From positions 19,147 to 83,146 of the forward strand of contig DAOUPZ010000018.1 of assembly GCA_030625885.1 (NCBI GenBank): a stretch of DNA of 64,000 bases, given 5' to 3'. Position numbers and translations under genes: made by a program. Source of the stretch: Clostridia bacterium (GTDB lineage: Bacteria > Bacillota > DAOUPZ01). This document shows, piece by piece, positions 48,491 through 58,340 of this stretch (positions within the stretch are counted from its first letter, which is position 1; each line of letters opens with the position of its first letter). The notes beneath the pieces are model-generated. The model was not told where the DNA came from. It worked only from the letters and a program-made list of their open reading frames with translations, and ran no database searches.

Positions 48491-49113
48491 GGTTGAGATC
48501 CCTCCGGTGCTACATAACAGGAAATTTCAAAATCGGTGAAATTGCTGCGTATTGTACGAACCATTTCCAAAGGTTCTTCACCCTCAATTTCCGGCTGCTG
48601 AATACCAATGATTTCTGACTGTTCTTCTCCAATCACTTCTATATAATCATAGACTACATTTTCAAAATCAGAGGATGTGTTTAATGCTATGTAAAATTCG
48701 TATACATCTAAACTCTTTGGCGCTGTTCCCATCAATGTCAGCATATGATCTTCAAACAATTCCATATCATATAATTCAACCCCCTCCGGGATTAGAGGTA
48801 ATAATGATTCAATTTCTCCGGCAAAGTGAAATTTTCTATCGTGCAGTTGTGCTAGAATAATCTGAGCCTTCAGCATCTCTTCATTACTTCGTTTCAGGGA
48901 ACGAATAACCTCTTTGGTTTCCTGAAGTAAAAGAAACTCTTTTTCGATACCCGCTATTTCCTGCCGCATATGACCCACATGCAAATTCATCCAATAATAC
49001 CCATAGCCCAACCCGCATGAAAAGCTCACCAGTAACAGCAAAACCACCCAATGACGCATCCGCCATTTAGGTTTCGGCCTAAACTCGGGGGGTAACAGGT
49101 TGATCTCTACCAT
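48487..49113 (-). CDS. PilN-like T4P protein (cluster 2)
   Basis: MVEINLLPPEFRPKPKWRMRHWVVLLLLVSF. Confidence 0.8.
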   Translation of the reverse strand: MVEINLLPPEFRPKPKWRMRHWVVLLLLVSFSCGLGYGYYWMNLHVGHMRQEIAGIEKEFLLLQETKEVIRSLKRSNEEMLKAQIILAQLHDRKFHFAGEIESLLPLIPEGVELYDMELFEDHMLTLMGTAPKSLDVYEFYIALNTSSDFENVVYDYIEVIGEEQSEIIGIQQPEIEGEEPLEMVRTIRSNFTDFEISCYVAPEGSQP

Positions 49114-50138
49114 CAATACTTCACCTGCCTTAACGCACATCCCAGAGCCGCAGCCATCATCGATGGAGACTTGTCCAGTATATCTTGATGGGATACCAAC
49201 GCCTTTTCCGGCAGAATAACATCCAGCGGATTAAGAATGGATACCGGAATCCCCAGCAAATCCTGTAAGGCTTCCGCAAAGCCTTTTAGAAGGGCACCGC
49301 CTCCCGTAAGGAAACAATTCTGTATTTTTTGATCGCGATACTGCAAACGAAAGTATTCAAAGGAACGATTGATTTTCCTGAGTAAATCTTCCCACATGAC
49401 ATCCATATCAGGATGATGGATGTCCATTCCCTGCTCAATTTTCATTTCTTCTGCTTCTTCCCAGGTCATAGTCAGTATTTCTTGAATCGTACGCGTAAAA
49501 TACCGCCCACCCAAAGGAATTGAGCGAGTCAGATACGGTATGTCGTTACGGGTAATAACCACATTCGTACTTCCCCCGCCCATATCAATCAGCGCGATAT
49601 TATCATCAATTGGATGAATCACTTGGAGCGTACGTAATAATGCCAGTCCTTCCACCTCAACAGCCAGCGGTTTTACGCCGCTCTCATTCAAAAGCAGCGC
49701 CCGATTTTGAGCGATGTCTTTATTAACGGCAACTAATAAGACCTCTACTCGATCCTCTTTTTCACTAATTATCCCCCAGTCCATCATCGCCTCATTTAAA
49801 GGAATCGGGATATGCTTTTCCGCCTCCCAGTATACGGCCTCCTGCATATCCTGTGTGTCCATAGAGGGCATTTCCAAAATCCGAACGATACAGTAATCGG
49901 AAGAAACCAGGGAAATGCCCCCTCCCACTTTGAGGCCGATCGCCTTAATGGATTCTGCGATTAAGCTGCAAATCACACCCAGCTCAATCATGCCGTCTTT
50001 AGTAACACTTTCTTGTGGGGTAGGAATAATCGTACCGTTAGCCTTATATAGTTTTTTTTCTTTTTTGACTTGAACGATTTTTATATAGCTGGTGCCAATA
50101 TCGATTCCCAGTACCCTATTGCTCCCAAATAGCCCCAC
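49113..50138 (-). CDS. pilM: PilM-like T4P assembly ATPase (cluster 2)
   Basis: VLGIDIGTSYIKIVQVKKEKKLYKANG, AVYWEAEKHIPIPLNEAMMDWGII, ALIDMGGGSTNVVI. Confidence 0.93.
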   Translation of the reverse strand: MGLFGSNRVLGIDIGTSYIKIVQVKKEKKLYKANGTIIPTPQESVTKDGMIELGVICSLIAESIKAIGLKVGGGISLVSSDYCIVRILEMPSMDTQDMQEAVYWEAEKHIPIPLNEAMMDWGIISEKEDRVEVLLVAVNKDIAQNRALLLNESGVKPLAVEVEGLALLRTLQVIHPIDDNIALIDMGGGSTNVVITRNDIPYLTRSIPLGGRYFTRTIQEILTMTWEEAEEMKIEQGMDIHHPDMDVMWEDLLRKINRSFEYFRLQYRDQKIQNCFLTGGGALLKGFAEALQDLLGIPVSILNPLDVILPEKALVSHQDILDKSPSMMAAALGCALRQVKY

Positions 50139-50164
50139 TCGTGCTCCCCCTATATGCCAACTTA

Positions 50165-50632
50165 TTATTCTAAATTATAACCGAGGTTTTCCCATTCCAA
50201 TATGGTTAATTTATCATCAGCTGTTTTATAACCTACCCTAACATTTATCTGATACTTTTCATTGTCATCTTCTAGCGCATAACCCATAATATCATAATAA
50301 TACATTCTCACTTCACCCGTATCAACATCTATATCTCTATGGGATTCATCTTCATTAATTACCCATCTACAAAAACCATTCTTTTCATTATCTACGTCTA
50401 AAACGGTACCTTTATGGTCGTTAATAATGTAAATAGCCCGTTCAACTGCTGCATTGGCCGAATAACAATCCTGCCGCTTCTGAGCAATGTGGTCTGCATT
50501 CTTTAAATCAACATAGGTATACGTCATAAACCCGCCGGCAAGGGTAAAAACCACTACCATCATCAAAATAACAAGATACAGCGTCATACCCTGCTGATCG
50601 CGATATACCATGTCTTTATTTAGATGGACCAT
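50165..50632 (-). CDS. PilX-like minor pilus protein (cluster 2)
   Basis: MVHLNKDMVYRDQQGMTLYLVILMMVVVFTLAGGFMTYTYVDLKNADHIAQKRQDCYSANAAVERA; start overlaps preceding gene by 17 nt. Confidence 0.65.
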   Translation of the reverse strand: MVHLNKDMVYRDQQGMTLYLVILMMVVVFTLAGGFMTYTYVDLKNADHIAQKRQDCYSANAAVERAIYIINDHKGTVLDVDNEKNGFCRWVINEDESHRDIDVDTGEVRMYYYDIMGYALEDDNEKYQINVRVGYKTADDKLTILEWENLGYNLE

Positions 50633-51707
50633 TATATATTTCTCCTTCAAGTGTTTCAATTGTATATGTAAATGTGTTCTTAATAATCGTACCATTACCA
50701 TTTACTTGCCTTTTACCCGAATATGTAAAGCGCTTAACACCTGTCATATATGGCTTTCCCTCATTACAATTCTGTCTGTTATCCCAATAATAAATGGTTT
50801 CCCCCACAAGCCAATAATGCATCTCTTTATTGCCAGTATGAATATGAAGTCGATCTCTATCTTCATGAATATGCTGTCCTGAAAAAATATCTGCTTCAAA
50901 ATCTTCCGCCGATCCAAACGGAAGCAGGTCTTCGTCAGAATCTTTTGGAGGACCATGGTATACCTCTCCCCCCACCATTACAACTGTATATTCAAAATTA
51001 TCAGGGTTTCCATATCCATTTCCATGCTTACTGCCTGTGGAATAAAATTCAGCAACATCTGTTAGAATAACCTGTGTATCGCCGTCATCATCATTACCAT
51101 TACCATTACCGTTTTCCCAACGATAAATTTTACCGCCTTCTAACCAATATTTGATAGTCGTACTTCCTCCGCCTCTGATATGAACGACCACTCCTGCAGA
51201 ATCATCGACATTCTGTCCGGTTTCAATCTCTAGATCTAACTGTTTCAATGAATCCGGTTTCTCACCTGGCAGCGGCGGCTCTTCTCCGCCTCCTGAACCA
51301 TTATTCAAAATATCTACTGCAGTACCCATACTGTATACCTTTGTACGTAAAAACTCAACATTTGTGTCCCGATCTATAATACTGACCTCAGTAAATGCGG
51401 GATTGGATGTATCAATCTCCACAATTGTTTCCCCATCAGAATACTTGTTCTTTATTTCCATAATTTCTTCTACACTGGATGCTTGTCGTATTTCTTCACT
51501 AATTCTCTGCAGATCATTACGCGCTTTCTGTCGGTCTTCTACCCTAGTCATCTGGGAACCCGCAATGTCCTTTACACTCTGACTCACAAAACCATAACTA
51601 GCCGCAAAAATCATTCCTATAATACCCACGACTACCATTAACTCAATCCCTGTAAAGCCTTTCTGCTTGTTGCTTCTTTTCATCATACTCACCTCCTTGC
51701 TTTCCAT
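50616..51707 (-). CDS. Prepilin-like protein (PilW-like) with internal repeat (cluster 2)
   Basis: NKQKGFTGIELMVVVGIIGMIFAASYGF prepilin signal; two similar ~90-aa C-terminal segments. Confidence 0.85.
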   Translation of the reverse strand: MESKEVSMMKRSNKQKGFTGIELMVVVGIIGMIFAASYGFVSQSVKDIAGSQMTRVEDRQKARNDLQRISEEIRQASSVEEIMEIKNKYSDGETIVEIDTSNPAFTEVSIIDRDTNVEFLRTKVYSMGTAVDILNNGSGGGEEPPLPGEKPDSLKQLDLEIETGQNVDDSAGVVVHIRGGGSTTIKYWLEGGKIYRWENGNGNGNDDDGDTQVILTDVAEFYSTGSKHGNGYGNPDNFEYTVVMVGGEVYHGPPKDSDEDLLPFGSAEDFEADIFSGQHIHEDRDRLHIHTGNKEMHYWLVGETIYYWDNRQNCNEGKPYMTGVKRFTYSGKRQVNGNGTIIKNTFTYTIETLEGEIYNGPSK

Positions 51708-52093
51708 GTCACCAACTCAATTTTATTTATCTCATCATCTTTCCGCCAAACGTTTACCTTTATTTCTCTTAAAGCCGCTCCCTCACCATTATTCATTATT
51801 TCAGATACAAAATATTTCCCATTATATAAATTGTTTAATGTTTCATCGCCAAATTCATTAACGCTTATCCCCGTTTCACCTGTTTCCGTTAACTCACCAT
51901 AATCTTTACTCCGCAATTCCTCCATTTTGGCCTGAGCCAGATATGAGGCCTGACTTTTTTGCGACGCCCTTATATTCGCTTTAATGCTCACCAGCCACAT
52001 TTGCGATACCCCTAAAACCACCACCGACATAATGGTCACGCTGATGACCAATTCGATCAATGTAAAACCTCTCTCACTCTGCCTGATCTTCAT
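51689..52093 (-). CDS. Prepilin-like protein (PilV-like, cluster 2)
   Basis: QSERGFTLIELVISVTIMSVVVLGVSQMW. Confidence 0.88.
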   Translation of the reverse strand: MKIRQSERGFTLIELVISVTIMSVVVLGVSQMWLVSIKANIRASQKSQASYLAQAKMEELRSKDYGELTETGETGISVNEFGDETLNNLYNGKYFVSEIMNNGEGAALREIKVNVWRKDDEINKIELVTWKARR

Positions 52094-52103
52094 AGAAATC
52101 GCC

Positions 52104-52847
52104 TCACATCCACAATCCCAGATACCAATTTAAAATCGGCTCTTTTGCCAAGATCACAATCAGCGCGCCTAAAACCATAAATGGACCAAAAGGGATATAA
52201 TCTTTACGCGATTTTATTTTGGTTACTATCAAAATAAGTCCCACCAATGCGCCAAAAATGAACGCAAAAAAGAAACTAAGCAAAACGTCCTGCCAACCTA
52301 AGAATACACCAAGCATCGCTGCCAATTTCACATCTCCGCCGCCCATGCCGCCGCGGCTGACCAACGCAATCACCAGAAACAGCCCCCCGCCAGCCACAAA
52401 CCCCAGCAGCGAGTTTTGCAAGGTTTGCATTCCCCCTACTATATTATATGCTAATCCTGTGATTATGCCAAGATATGTTATTTTATTTAATATTAAATGA
52501 TGATCCAAATCAATAAAAATAACTATAATTAGTAAGCTGGTAAACCATAGACTATTGATCAAATGCCACTGGCAGCCATACCGGATATACATCAAGGTAA
52601 ATAAAATGCCCGTCAATCCTTCCACAAAAGAATATCGCCAAGAAACTTTCGCCCCACAATATCGGCATTTCCCTCGCAAAAACAGATAACTAAAAACAGG
52701 TACCAAATCCAACGGACCTAACGTATGATTACAAGATGTACAATGAGACGCCGGAAAAGCAATAGACGCCTCCCGCGGCAAACGATAAATGCAGACATTT
52801 AAAAAACTGCCGATGATTAGGCCAAACATGAAAATGAATATGCCCAT
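52104..52847 (-). CDS. pilD: Prepilin peptidase/methylase PilD
   Basis: GSFLNVCIYRLPRE, CTSCNHTLGPLDLVPVFSYLFLRGKCRYCGAKVSWRYSFVE, FIDLDHHLI, GGGDVKLAAMLG. Confidence 0.96.
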   Translation of the reverse strand: MGIFIFMFGLIIGSFLNVCIYRLPREASIAFPASHCTSCNHTLGPLDLVPVFSYLFLRGKCRYCGAKVSWRYSFVEGLTGILFTLMYIRYGCQWHLINSLWFTSLLIIVIFIDLDHHLILNKITYLGIITGLAYNIVGGMQTLQNSLLGFVAGGGLFLVIALVSRGGMGGGDVKLAAMLGVFLGWQDVLLSFFFAFIFGALVGLILIVTKIKSRKDYIPFGPFMVLGALIVILAKEPILNWYLGLWM

Positions 52848-53078
52848 CGCAAATTCTCCTTTTTATAAGTTCTTGGTTCCCAGTTCTCGGGGAAAAAATA
52901 AAATCGTTAAAGCTCTTTTCCCTTAAGCCTTGAGTCTTAAGCCAATTTCTTTTTCTTCTCCCTATCTTTAATCGTTCCTCTTTTAGCGAACGTAGAGAGC
53001 GGTCTTCCCTCTATCTTTTCCTACCTACTACCTGCTACAGCGACCGAAGGGAGCGTCCTACTTACTGCAGCGAAGCTG

Positions 53079-54287
53079 CTAAACCATATTAATCATCTCA
53101 AACATCGGTAACATAACGGCGGAAACAATAAAACCTACAATGCCCCCCATGACAAGAATAAGTGCCGGCTCTAAAAAAGAAGCAAAACGATCTACCGCGT
53201 GATCGACTTCTTTTTCATAAAAATCAGCTGCTTTATCCAGGAGTTGATCAATCCGTCCCGTCTGTTCCCCTACTGCCATCATTTGTATGAGCATAGGCGG
53301 AAATAAATTCTGCTGCTGCAAAACCGCTGCCAAACTATCCCCTTCCTGGATCTGTTCCCTGGCATCCAATAAGTTCTCTCTTAATACCTCATTTCCTATA
53401 ACAGGTGCCACAATTTCTAAAGCCCCCAGAATAGGCATCCCATTACTCAAAAGTGTTCCTAAAGTACGGGCAAAACGCGCGGTCAAAACAGCAAGCACCA
53501 AACTCTTAATAACAGGAGTCTTCAAAGACAATCTCGCCCATAATACTTGACTGACCGATGATTGACTAAAGCGGTAACAAATAAAAATAAGCAATGCCGC
53601 GACGACAAAAACAACGAATCCATGCTCGCGCAGAATTTGACTGACGGCCAACAATGCCCTGGTACTAGGCGGTAATTCGATATTCACAGAAGCAAATATG
53701 GATACAAAGTTCGGTAGGACCACCACAAGCATAAAAAGGACCATCCCCGCTGCCGCTAAAACAAGTATAAAAGGATATACCATGGCAGATTTCACTTTTT
53801 CCCGCAGGTGATGTTCTTTCTCAAAGTGAAGGGCTAAACGGTTCAATGTCTGATCCAATATCCCCCCGGTTTCCCCTGCTTCCACCATATTGTTAAAGAT
53901 ATCAGGAAATATTTTCGACTGCTTCCTAACCGCCTGATGAAGCGTTTCCCCTTCCTCTACATCTTCCTTAACTTGCTCCAAGACACTCGCAAAACTTTTA
54001 TTGCTTGTTTGCTGCTGCAAGGTTGCCAAACAATCAATCAGCGGCAACCCACTTTCAAAAAGAACGGAAAATTGCCGGCAAAAGATGGCCAACTCCCGTA
54101 CTTTTACCGCACGAAACAAGTGTATTTGATCTTTCCAAGAAACAACAATCTCTTTTTCCTTTAAATAAGTGATATAAAGGCCTTTTTCCTGAAGCGCCTG
54201 AGCTGCCAAAGATTTGGATTTGGCAGTGATTGTTCCGTTTTTTTCCTGTCTGTCAGGCGTTATTCCCCTATATTCATACCCCGGCAA
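53079..54287 (-). CDS. pilC: T4P platform protein PilC (cluster 2)
   Basis: VLFESGLPLIDCLATLQQQ; VEAGETGGILDQTLNRLA; GEQTGRIDQLLDKAADFYEKEVD. Confidence 0.94.
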   Translation of the reverse strand: MPGYEYRGITPDRQEKNGTITAKSKSLAAQALQEKGLYITYLKEKEIVVSWKDQIHLFRAVKVRELAIFCRQFSVLFESGLPLIDCLATLQQQTSNKSFASVLEQVKEDVEEGETLHQAVRKQSKIFPDIFNNMVEAGETGGILDQTLNRLALHFEKEHHLREKVKSAMVYPFILVLAAAGMVLFMLVVVLPNFVSIFASVNIELPPSTRALLAVSQILREHGFVVFVVAALLIFICYRFSQSSVSQVLWARLSLKTPVIKSLVLAVLTARFARTLGTLLSNGMPILGALEIVAPVIGNEVLRENLLDAREQIQEGDSLAAVLQQQNLFPPMLIQMMAVGEQTGRIDQLLDKAADFYEKEVDHAVDRFASFLEPALILVMGGIVGFIVSAVMLPMFEMINMV

Positions 54288-54320
54288 CTGTCATTCACCT
54301 CTTTATTATCTTTATACCCT

Positions 54321-55373
54321 TTATTTTAATCGACTTAACATATCGGCACTAGAAACACGTTCCTGTACCTGCTGGTAACTAATGAAGCCTTTTCGGTAAA
54401 GCTCCATTAATGCCCCATCCATAGTCTGCATGCCGAATTTCCCCCCCATCTGGATACTGGAAAGAATCTGATGGGTTTTCCCTTCACGAATCATATTTTT
54501 AATAGCCGGTGTCGCAATCATAATTTCCAAAGCAGCCACACGGCCTTTATCATCATCCCGAGGAATTAATTGCTGGGCCACAACCCCCAGCAGCGTAGCG
54601 GCTAACTGAACACGTATTTGCTGCTGTTGATAAGGCGGAAAAACATCAATCATACGATCTACTGTCTGATCCGCACTATTGGTATGAAGCGTGGTGAGCA
54701 CCAGATGACCTGTTTCGGCAGCTGTAATGGCCGTACTAATGGTTTCTAGATCTCTCATTTCCCCTACCAGAATCACATCTGGATCCTGACGCAAAGCAGC
54801 TCGCAAGGCATTCCCAAACGATTGGGTGTCTTCTCCCACTTCCCGCTGATTCACAATACAACCCTGGTGTTTGTGAAGATATTCTACCGGATCTTCCAAA
54901 GTGATAATATGCCCTTTTCTAGTATGGTTGATATGGTTAACCATGGTTGCTAATGTTGTTGATTTACCACTTCCGGTCGGCCCGGTTACAACAATCAGTC
55001 CTTTATGCTTATCCGAAAGTTCCATCACCACAGGCGGCAGTCCTAATTCTTCAGGGGTAGGGATCTCATTTCGAACCACACGCAATACCAACCCATCGGC
55101 ACCTCTTTGCCGAAAAACATTGACACGAAATCGTCCTGTTCCCGCAATGCTATATGAAAAATCCACTTCTCCTTTTGCCATAAAACGCTCTTTCTGCCCT
55201 TGCGGAATAATCTCTTCCGTAACCGCCTGGGTATCTTTAGGTAACAAAATTTCCGACCCCAAAGCCGTTAATTCCCCGTCAATCCTAAGCATTGGTGGAA
55301 TGCCTACTGTTAAATGTAAATCCGAAGCCCCACGTTTAATCGCTTCTATCAAAGTTGCATTAATGTCCATCAT
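54321..55373 (-). CDS. pilT: T4P retraction ATPase PilT
   Basis: GASDLHLTVGIPPMLRIDGEL, VTGPTGSGKSTTLATMV, ALRQDPDVILVGEMRDLETISTAITAAETGHLVLTTLHTN. Confidence 0.97.
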   Translation of the reverse strand: MMDINATLIEAIKRGASDLHLTVGIPPMLRIDGELTALGSEILLPKDTQAVTEEIIPQGQKERFMAKGEVDFSYSIAGTGRFRVNVFRQRGADGLVLRVVRNEIPTPEELGLPPVVMELSDKHKGLIVVTGPTGSGKSTTLATMVNHINHTRKGHIITLEDPVEYLHKHQGCIVNQREVGEDTQSFGNALRAALRQDPDVILVGEMRDLETISTAITAAETGHLVLTTLHTNSADQTVDRMIDVFPPYQQQQIRVQLAATLLGVVAQQLIPRDDDKGRVAALEIMIATPAIKNMIREGKTHQILSSIQMGGKFGMQTMDGALMELYRKGFISYQQVQERVSSADMLSRLK

Positions 55374-55682
55374 TCATCACCTTTCCTAACGTATTAATGA
55401 GTTTCTAGCAGTTAGCAGTTAGGAGTTAGGAAAAGATAAAAGATTGGCTAAAGGCTTAAGGGTCAAAGCTAAAAAACAAATATTTAAAATTCTTTTACCT
55501 TAAGCCTTCAACCTATTTTAATCTTTTTTTCCGCGTCCCTATTGTAATTTAAATTTCTTTATTCTTTTCCTAAGAGCTAACTGCTAACTCCTATTCTTTC
55601 TCTTCCCTCTATCTTCCCCTACCTGCTACCTGCTGTTAGCTACCTGCTGTTAGCTACCTGCCAAAGACATCCAAAGGATGTC

Positions 55683-57374
55683 TTACTCCACCGCTGCAAT
55701 CTTTAACAGTTCCCGCAAAGTGGTTTCCCCCCTGAGCGTCTTCTCCAATCCATCAAGCCAAAGTGTACGCATCCCATCTGCCACAACAGCAGCTTGAATC
55801 TGATCTGCTGACTGACCTTCTAAAATCATTTCCCGATAAGATTGCCGCATTTCCAGTACTTCATGCACGGGTATCCGCCCTAAATAACCAGTATCATTAC
55901 ATAAGCTGCATCCTTTACCTCGATAGAGCATCTCTGTTTCCCCTTTATCTCCCATCAACTTCCGTTCCGCTTCACTAGGTACATATGATTCCTTGCAATA
56001 AGGGCAAATCCGTCGAACCAAACGTTGTGAGACAACACCTACAACCCCTGAAGTCACTAAAAAGTTATCAATTCCCATATCTATTAATCGGGTAATGGTT
56101 CCCAACGCATCATTCGTATGTAAAGTAGAAAAAACCAAATGCCCAGTCAAAGCCGCTCGAATCGCAATCTGAGCGGTTTCTAGGTCTCTAATCTCCCCTA
56201 CCATGATAATATTAGGATCTTGACGCAAAATCGCGCGTAATCCCATAGCAAAGGTCATCCCTGTTTTATAATTAACTTGAACCTGGTTAATGCCATCAAA
56301 ACGATATTCTACTGGATTTTCAACTGTCACAATATTCTTTTCCTGCGCGTCAAGGTTTTGTAAAATAGAGTAGAGTGTTGTTGTCTTCCCGCATCCAGTA
56401 GGACCGGTTACTAAAACCATCCCATAAGGCTTGATGATCATATGCTTAAAAAGTTCTAACGTGTCAGGCAAAAAACCAAGACCTTCCATATTCACCAACA
56501 TATTTTTTTTATCAAGAACTCGCAAAACAATTTTTTCCCCAAAAATGGTCGGTAAAACAGAAACCCGTAGATCAATCTCCCGTTCTTCATAAGGGATCGT
56601 AAACCGACCATCCTGAGGAAGCCGTTTTTCTGAAATATCTAGATCCGCCATAATCTTAATACGAGAAATTAGTCCCCCCTGAATGTTTTTAGAAGGTGTC
56701 ATCACTTCTTGCAATACCCCGTCGATCCGATAGCGAATACGCACCCGATTCTCCATGGGCTCGATATGAATATCACTGACACGATTTTTAAGCGCCTGTT
56801 CGATGATACTGTTAACCAAACGAATAATAGGTGCATCTTCTACTTCAATATCATCGGCCAGGGCTGCTGCCATCTCCATTTGCCCACGAACTTCCTGCTG
56901 TCCCTTTTCCATATCTGCTACAATACCCTGCAATTTATCGGCTACACCATAGTAGCGGCGAATAGCCAATTCAATATCTTCTTCTGTTGCGAGCACAGGT
57001 TCTACTTCCATTCCCGTCACCAGTTCTACATCATCAATAGCCAGTACATTCAACGGATCGGCCATCGCTAATTTAACCTTATCCGCATCTCTGGCAACAA
57101 TAAGTGCAACATGACGCTCGGCTAAATAACGGGGAATCGTTTGTACAACCTGACTATCCAGTTTAGTCACTTTTAAATCTATATATTCTATGTTCAATTG
57201 TCTTTCCAATGTTCTTAAAAAATCTTCTTCTTTCACATAGCCCATACTGACAAGTACTTGCCCCAAGCGTTCTTTAGTCACTTTTTGCAAGCGCAACGCC
57301 TCTTGTAACTGATTTTCGGTAATAAATCCTTCCTCTATAAATAAATCGCCTAAACGGGGGATTTTCCCTCTCAT
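55683..57374 (-). CDS. pilB: T4P assembly ATPase PilB (cluster 2)
   Basis: VLVTGPTGCGKTTTLYSIL, ILRQDPNIIMVGEIRDLETAQIAIRAALTGHLVFSTLHTNDA, CPYC...CSLCNDTG. Confidence 0.96.
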   Translation of the reverse strand: MRGKIPRLGDLFIEEGFITENQLQEALRLQKVTKERLGQVLVSMGYVKEEDFLRTLERQLNIEYIDLKVTKLDSQVVQTIPRYLAERHVALIVARDADKVKLAMADPLNVLAIDDVELVTGMEVEPVLATEEDIELAIRRYYGVADKLQGIVADMEKGQQEVRGQMEMAAALADDIEVEDAPIIRLVNSIIEQALKNRVSDIHIEPMENRVRIRYRIDGVLQEVMTPSKNIQGGLISRIKIMADLDISEKRLPQDGRFTIPYEEREIDLRVSVLPTIFGEKIVLRVLDKKNMLVNMEGLGFLPDTLELFKHMIIKPYGMVLVTGPTGCGKTTTLYSILQNLDAQEKNIVTVENPVEYRFDGINQVQVNYKTGMTFAMGLRAILRQDPNIIMVGEIRDLETAQIAIRAALTGHLVFSTLHTNDALGTITRLIDMGIDNFLVTSGVVGVVSQRLVRRICPYCKESYVPSEAERKLMGDKGETEMLYRGKGCSLCNDTGYLGRIPVHEVLEMRQSYREMILEGQSADQIQAAVVADGMRTLWLDGLEKTLRGETTLRELLKIAAVE

Positions 57375-57624
57375 TTTCAGTTCCCTCTTTCCAGATATTT
57401 TTACTTATATCCAGTAATTATTCTATTTTTTTTCTTTAAACCCTTTATACTAATAAAAATCTAATAAAATACAGGAAAGGACTATTTTGTATTTTATAAA
57501 GTACTTACCATCATTGCATATAATTCATAGCAAAGACATGATTCAATACCTTTCAGCATAAAGCAGTAAGAAACCATACCTAAGTACAAAACACACAAAA
57601 GAGCAGTACTTTCTCACTACAAAA

Positions 57625-57652
57625 TAAAAAACAAGCCGTAGTGGCTTGTTTT
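57625..57652 (-). terminator. Terminator after spoVT
   Basis: aaaaacaagcc-gtagt-ggcttgtttt. Confidence 0.8.
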
Positions 57653-57668
57653 AAATATAACTGATTGG

Positions 57669-58238
57669 CTATTGCTCCATTTGTTTAGCTAAGAAACCTG
57701 CTGCTGTTTCAGCTAGTTTTACTTCTAAATCATCCATCTCTACTTCAGAATCCTTAGAACACAGAATAACTGCACCAATAGGATCCCCTTCAGCAATGAT
57801 GGGTGCAACAACCTGTGCATGAAATCGAGAATCCTCATAACTTGTTTCAATGAGATATTCTTTACCGTACTCATGCTCTTCCGGATTATTCATTAGAATC
57901 GTTCTTCTTTCCTTCATAACACGTTCCAACAAGGGACCAATAGGACGGTCCACAAATTGCTTTTTAGGAGCACCCGCAACGGTTATAACCGTATCCCGAT
58001 CTGTAATTAAAGCAATATGCTTCGTTGCCTCAAATAGTGAATCAGCATATTCTTTAGCAAAATCACCTAATTCACCGATAGGAGAATATTTTTTCAAAAT
58101 AACTTCTCCACCCCGGTCCACAAATATTTCTAAAGGATCACCTTCGCGGATCCTTAACGTACGACGTATTTCTTTGGGGATGACGACACGACCTAAATCG
58201 TCAATCCGCCTTACTATACCGGTAGCTTTCACTTCCAT
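57669..58238 (-). CDS. spoVT: Stage V sporulation protein T (AbrB-type regulator)
   Basis: MEVKATGIVRRIDDLGRVVIPKEIRRTLRIREGDPLEIFVDRGGEVILKKYSPIGEL plus GAF-like C-terminus. Confidence 0.97.
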   Translation of the reverse strand: MEVKATGIVRRIDDLGRVVIPKEIRRTLRIREGDPLEIFVDRGGEVILKKYSPIGELGDFAKEYADSLFEATKHIALITDRDTVITVAGAPKKQFVDRPIGPLLERVMKERRTILMNNPEEHEYGKEYLIETSYEDSRFHAQVVAPIIAEGDPIGAVILCSKDSEVEMDDLEVKLAETAAGFLAKQMEQ

Positions 58239-58340
58239 CCCTCCTTTTCACAAATTTTAGAAGTAATTTCATAGATAGTATATAACTGTTTTAGCATTTT
58301 TATTCATTTTTGCCAAGCTCACATTAAAATAAATGTATTA

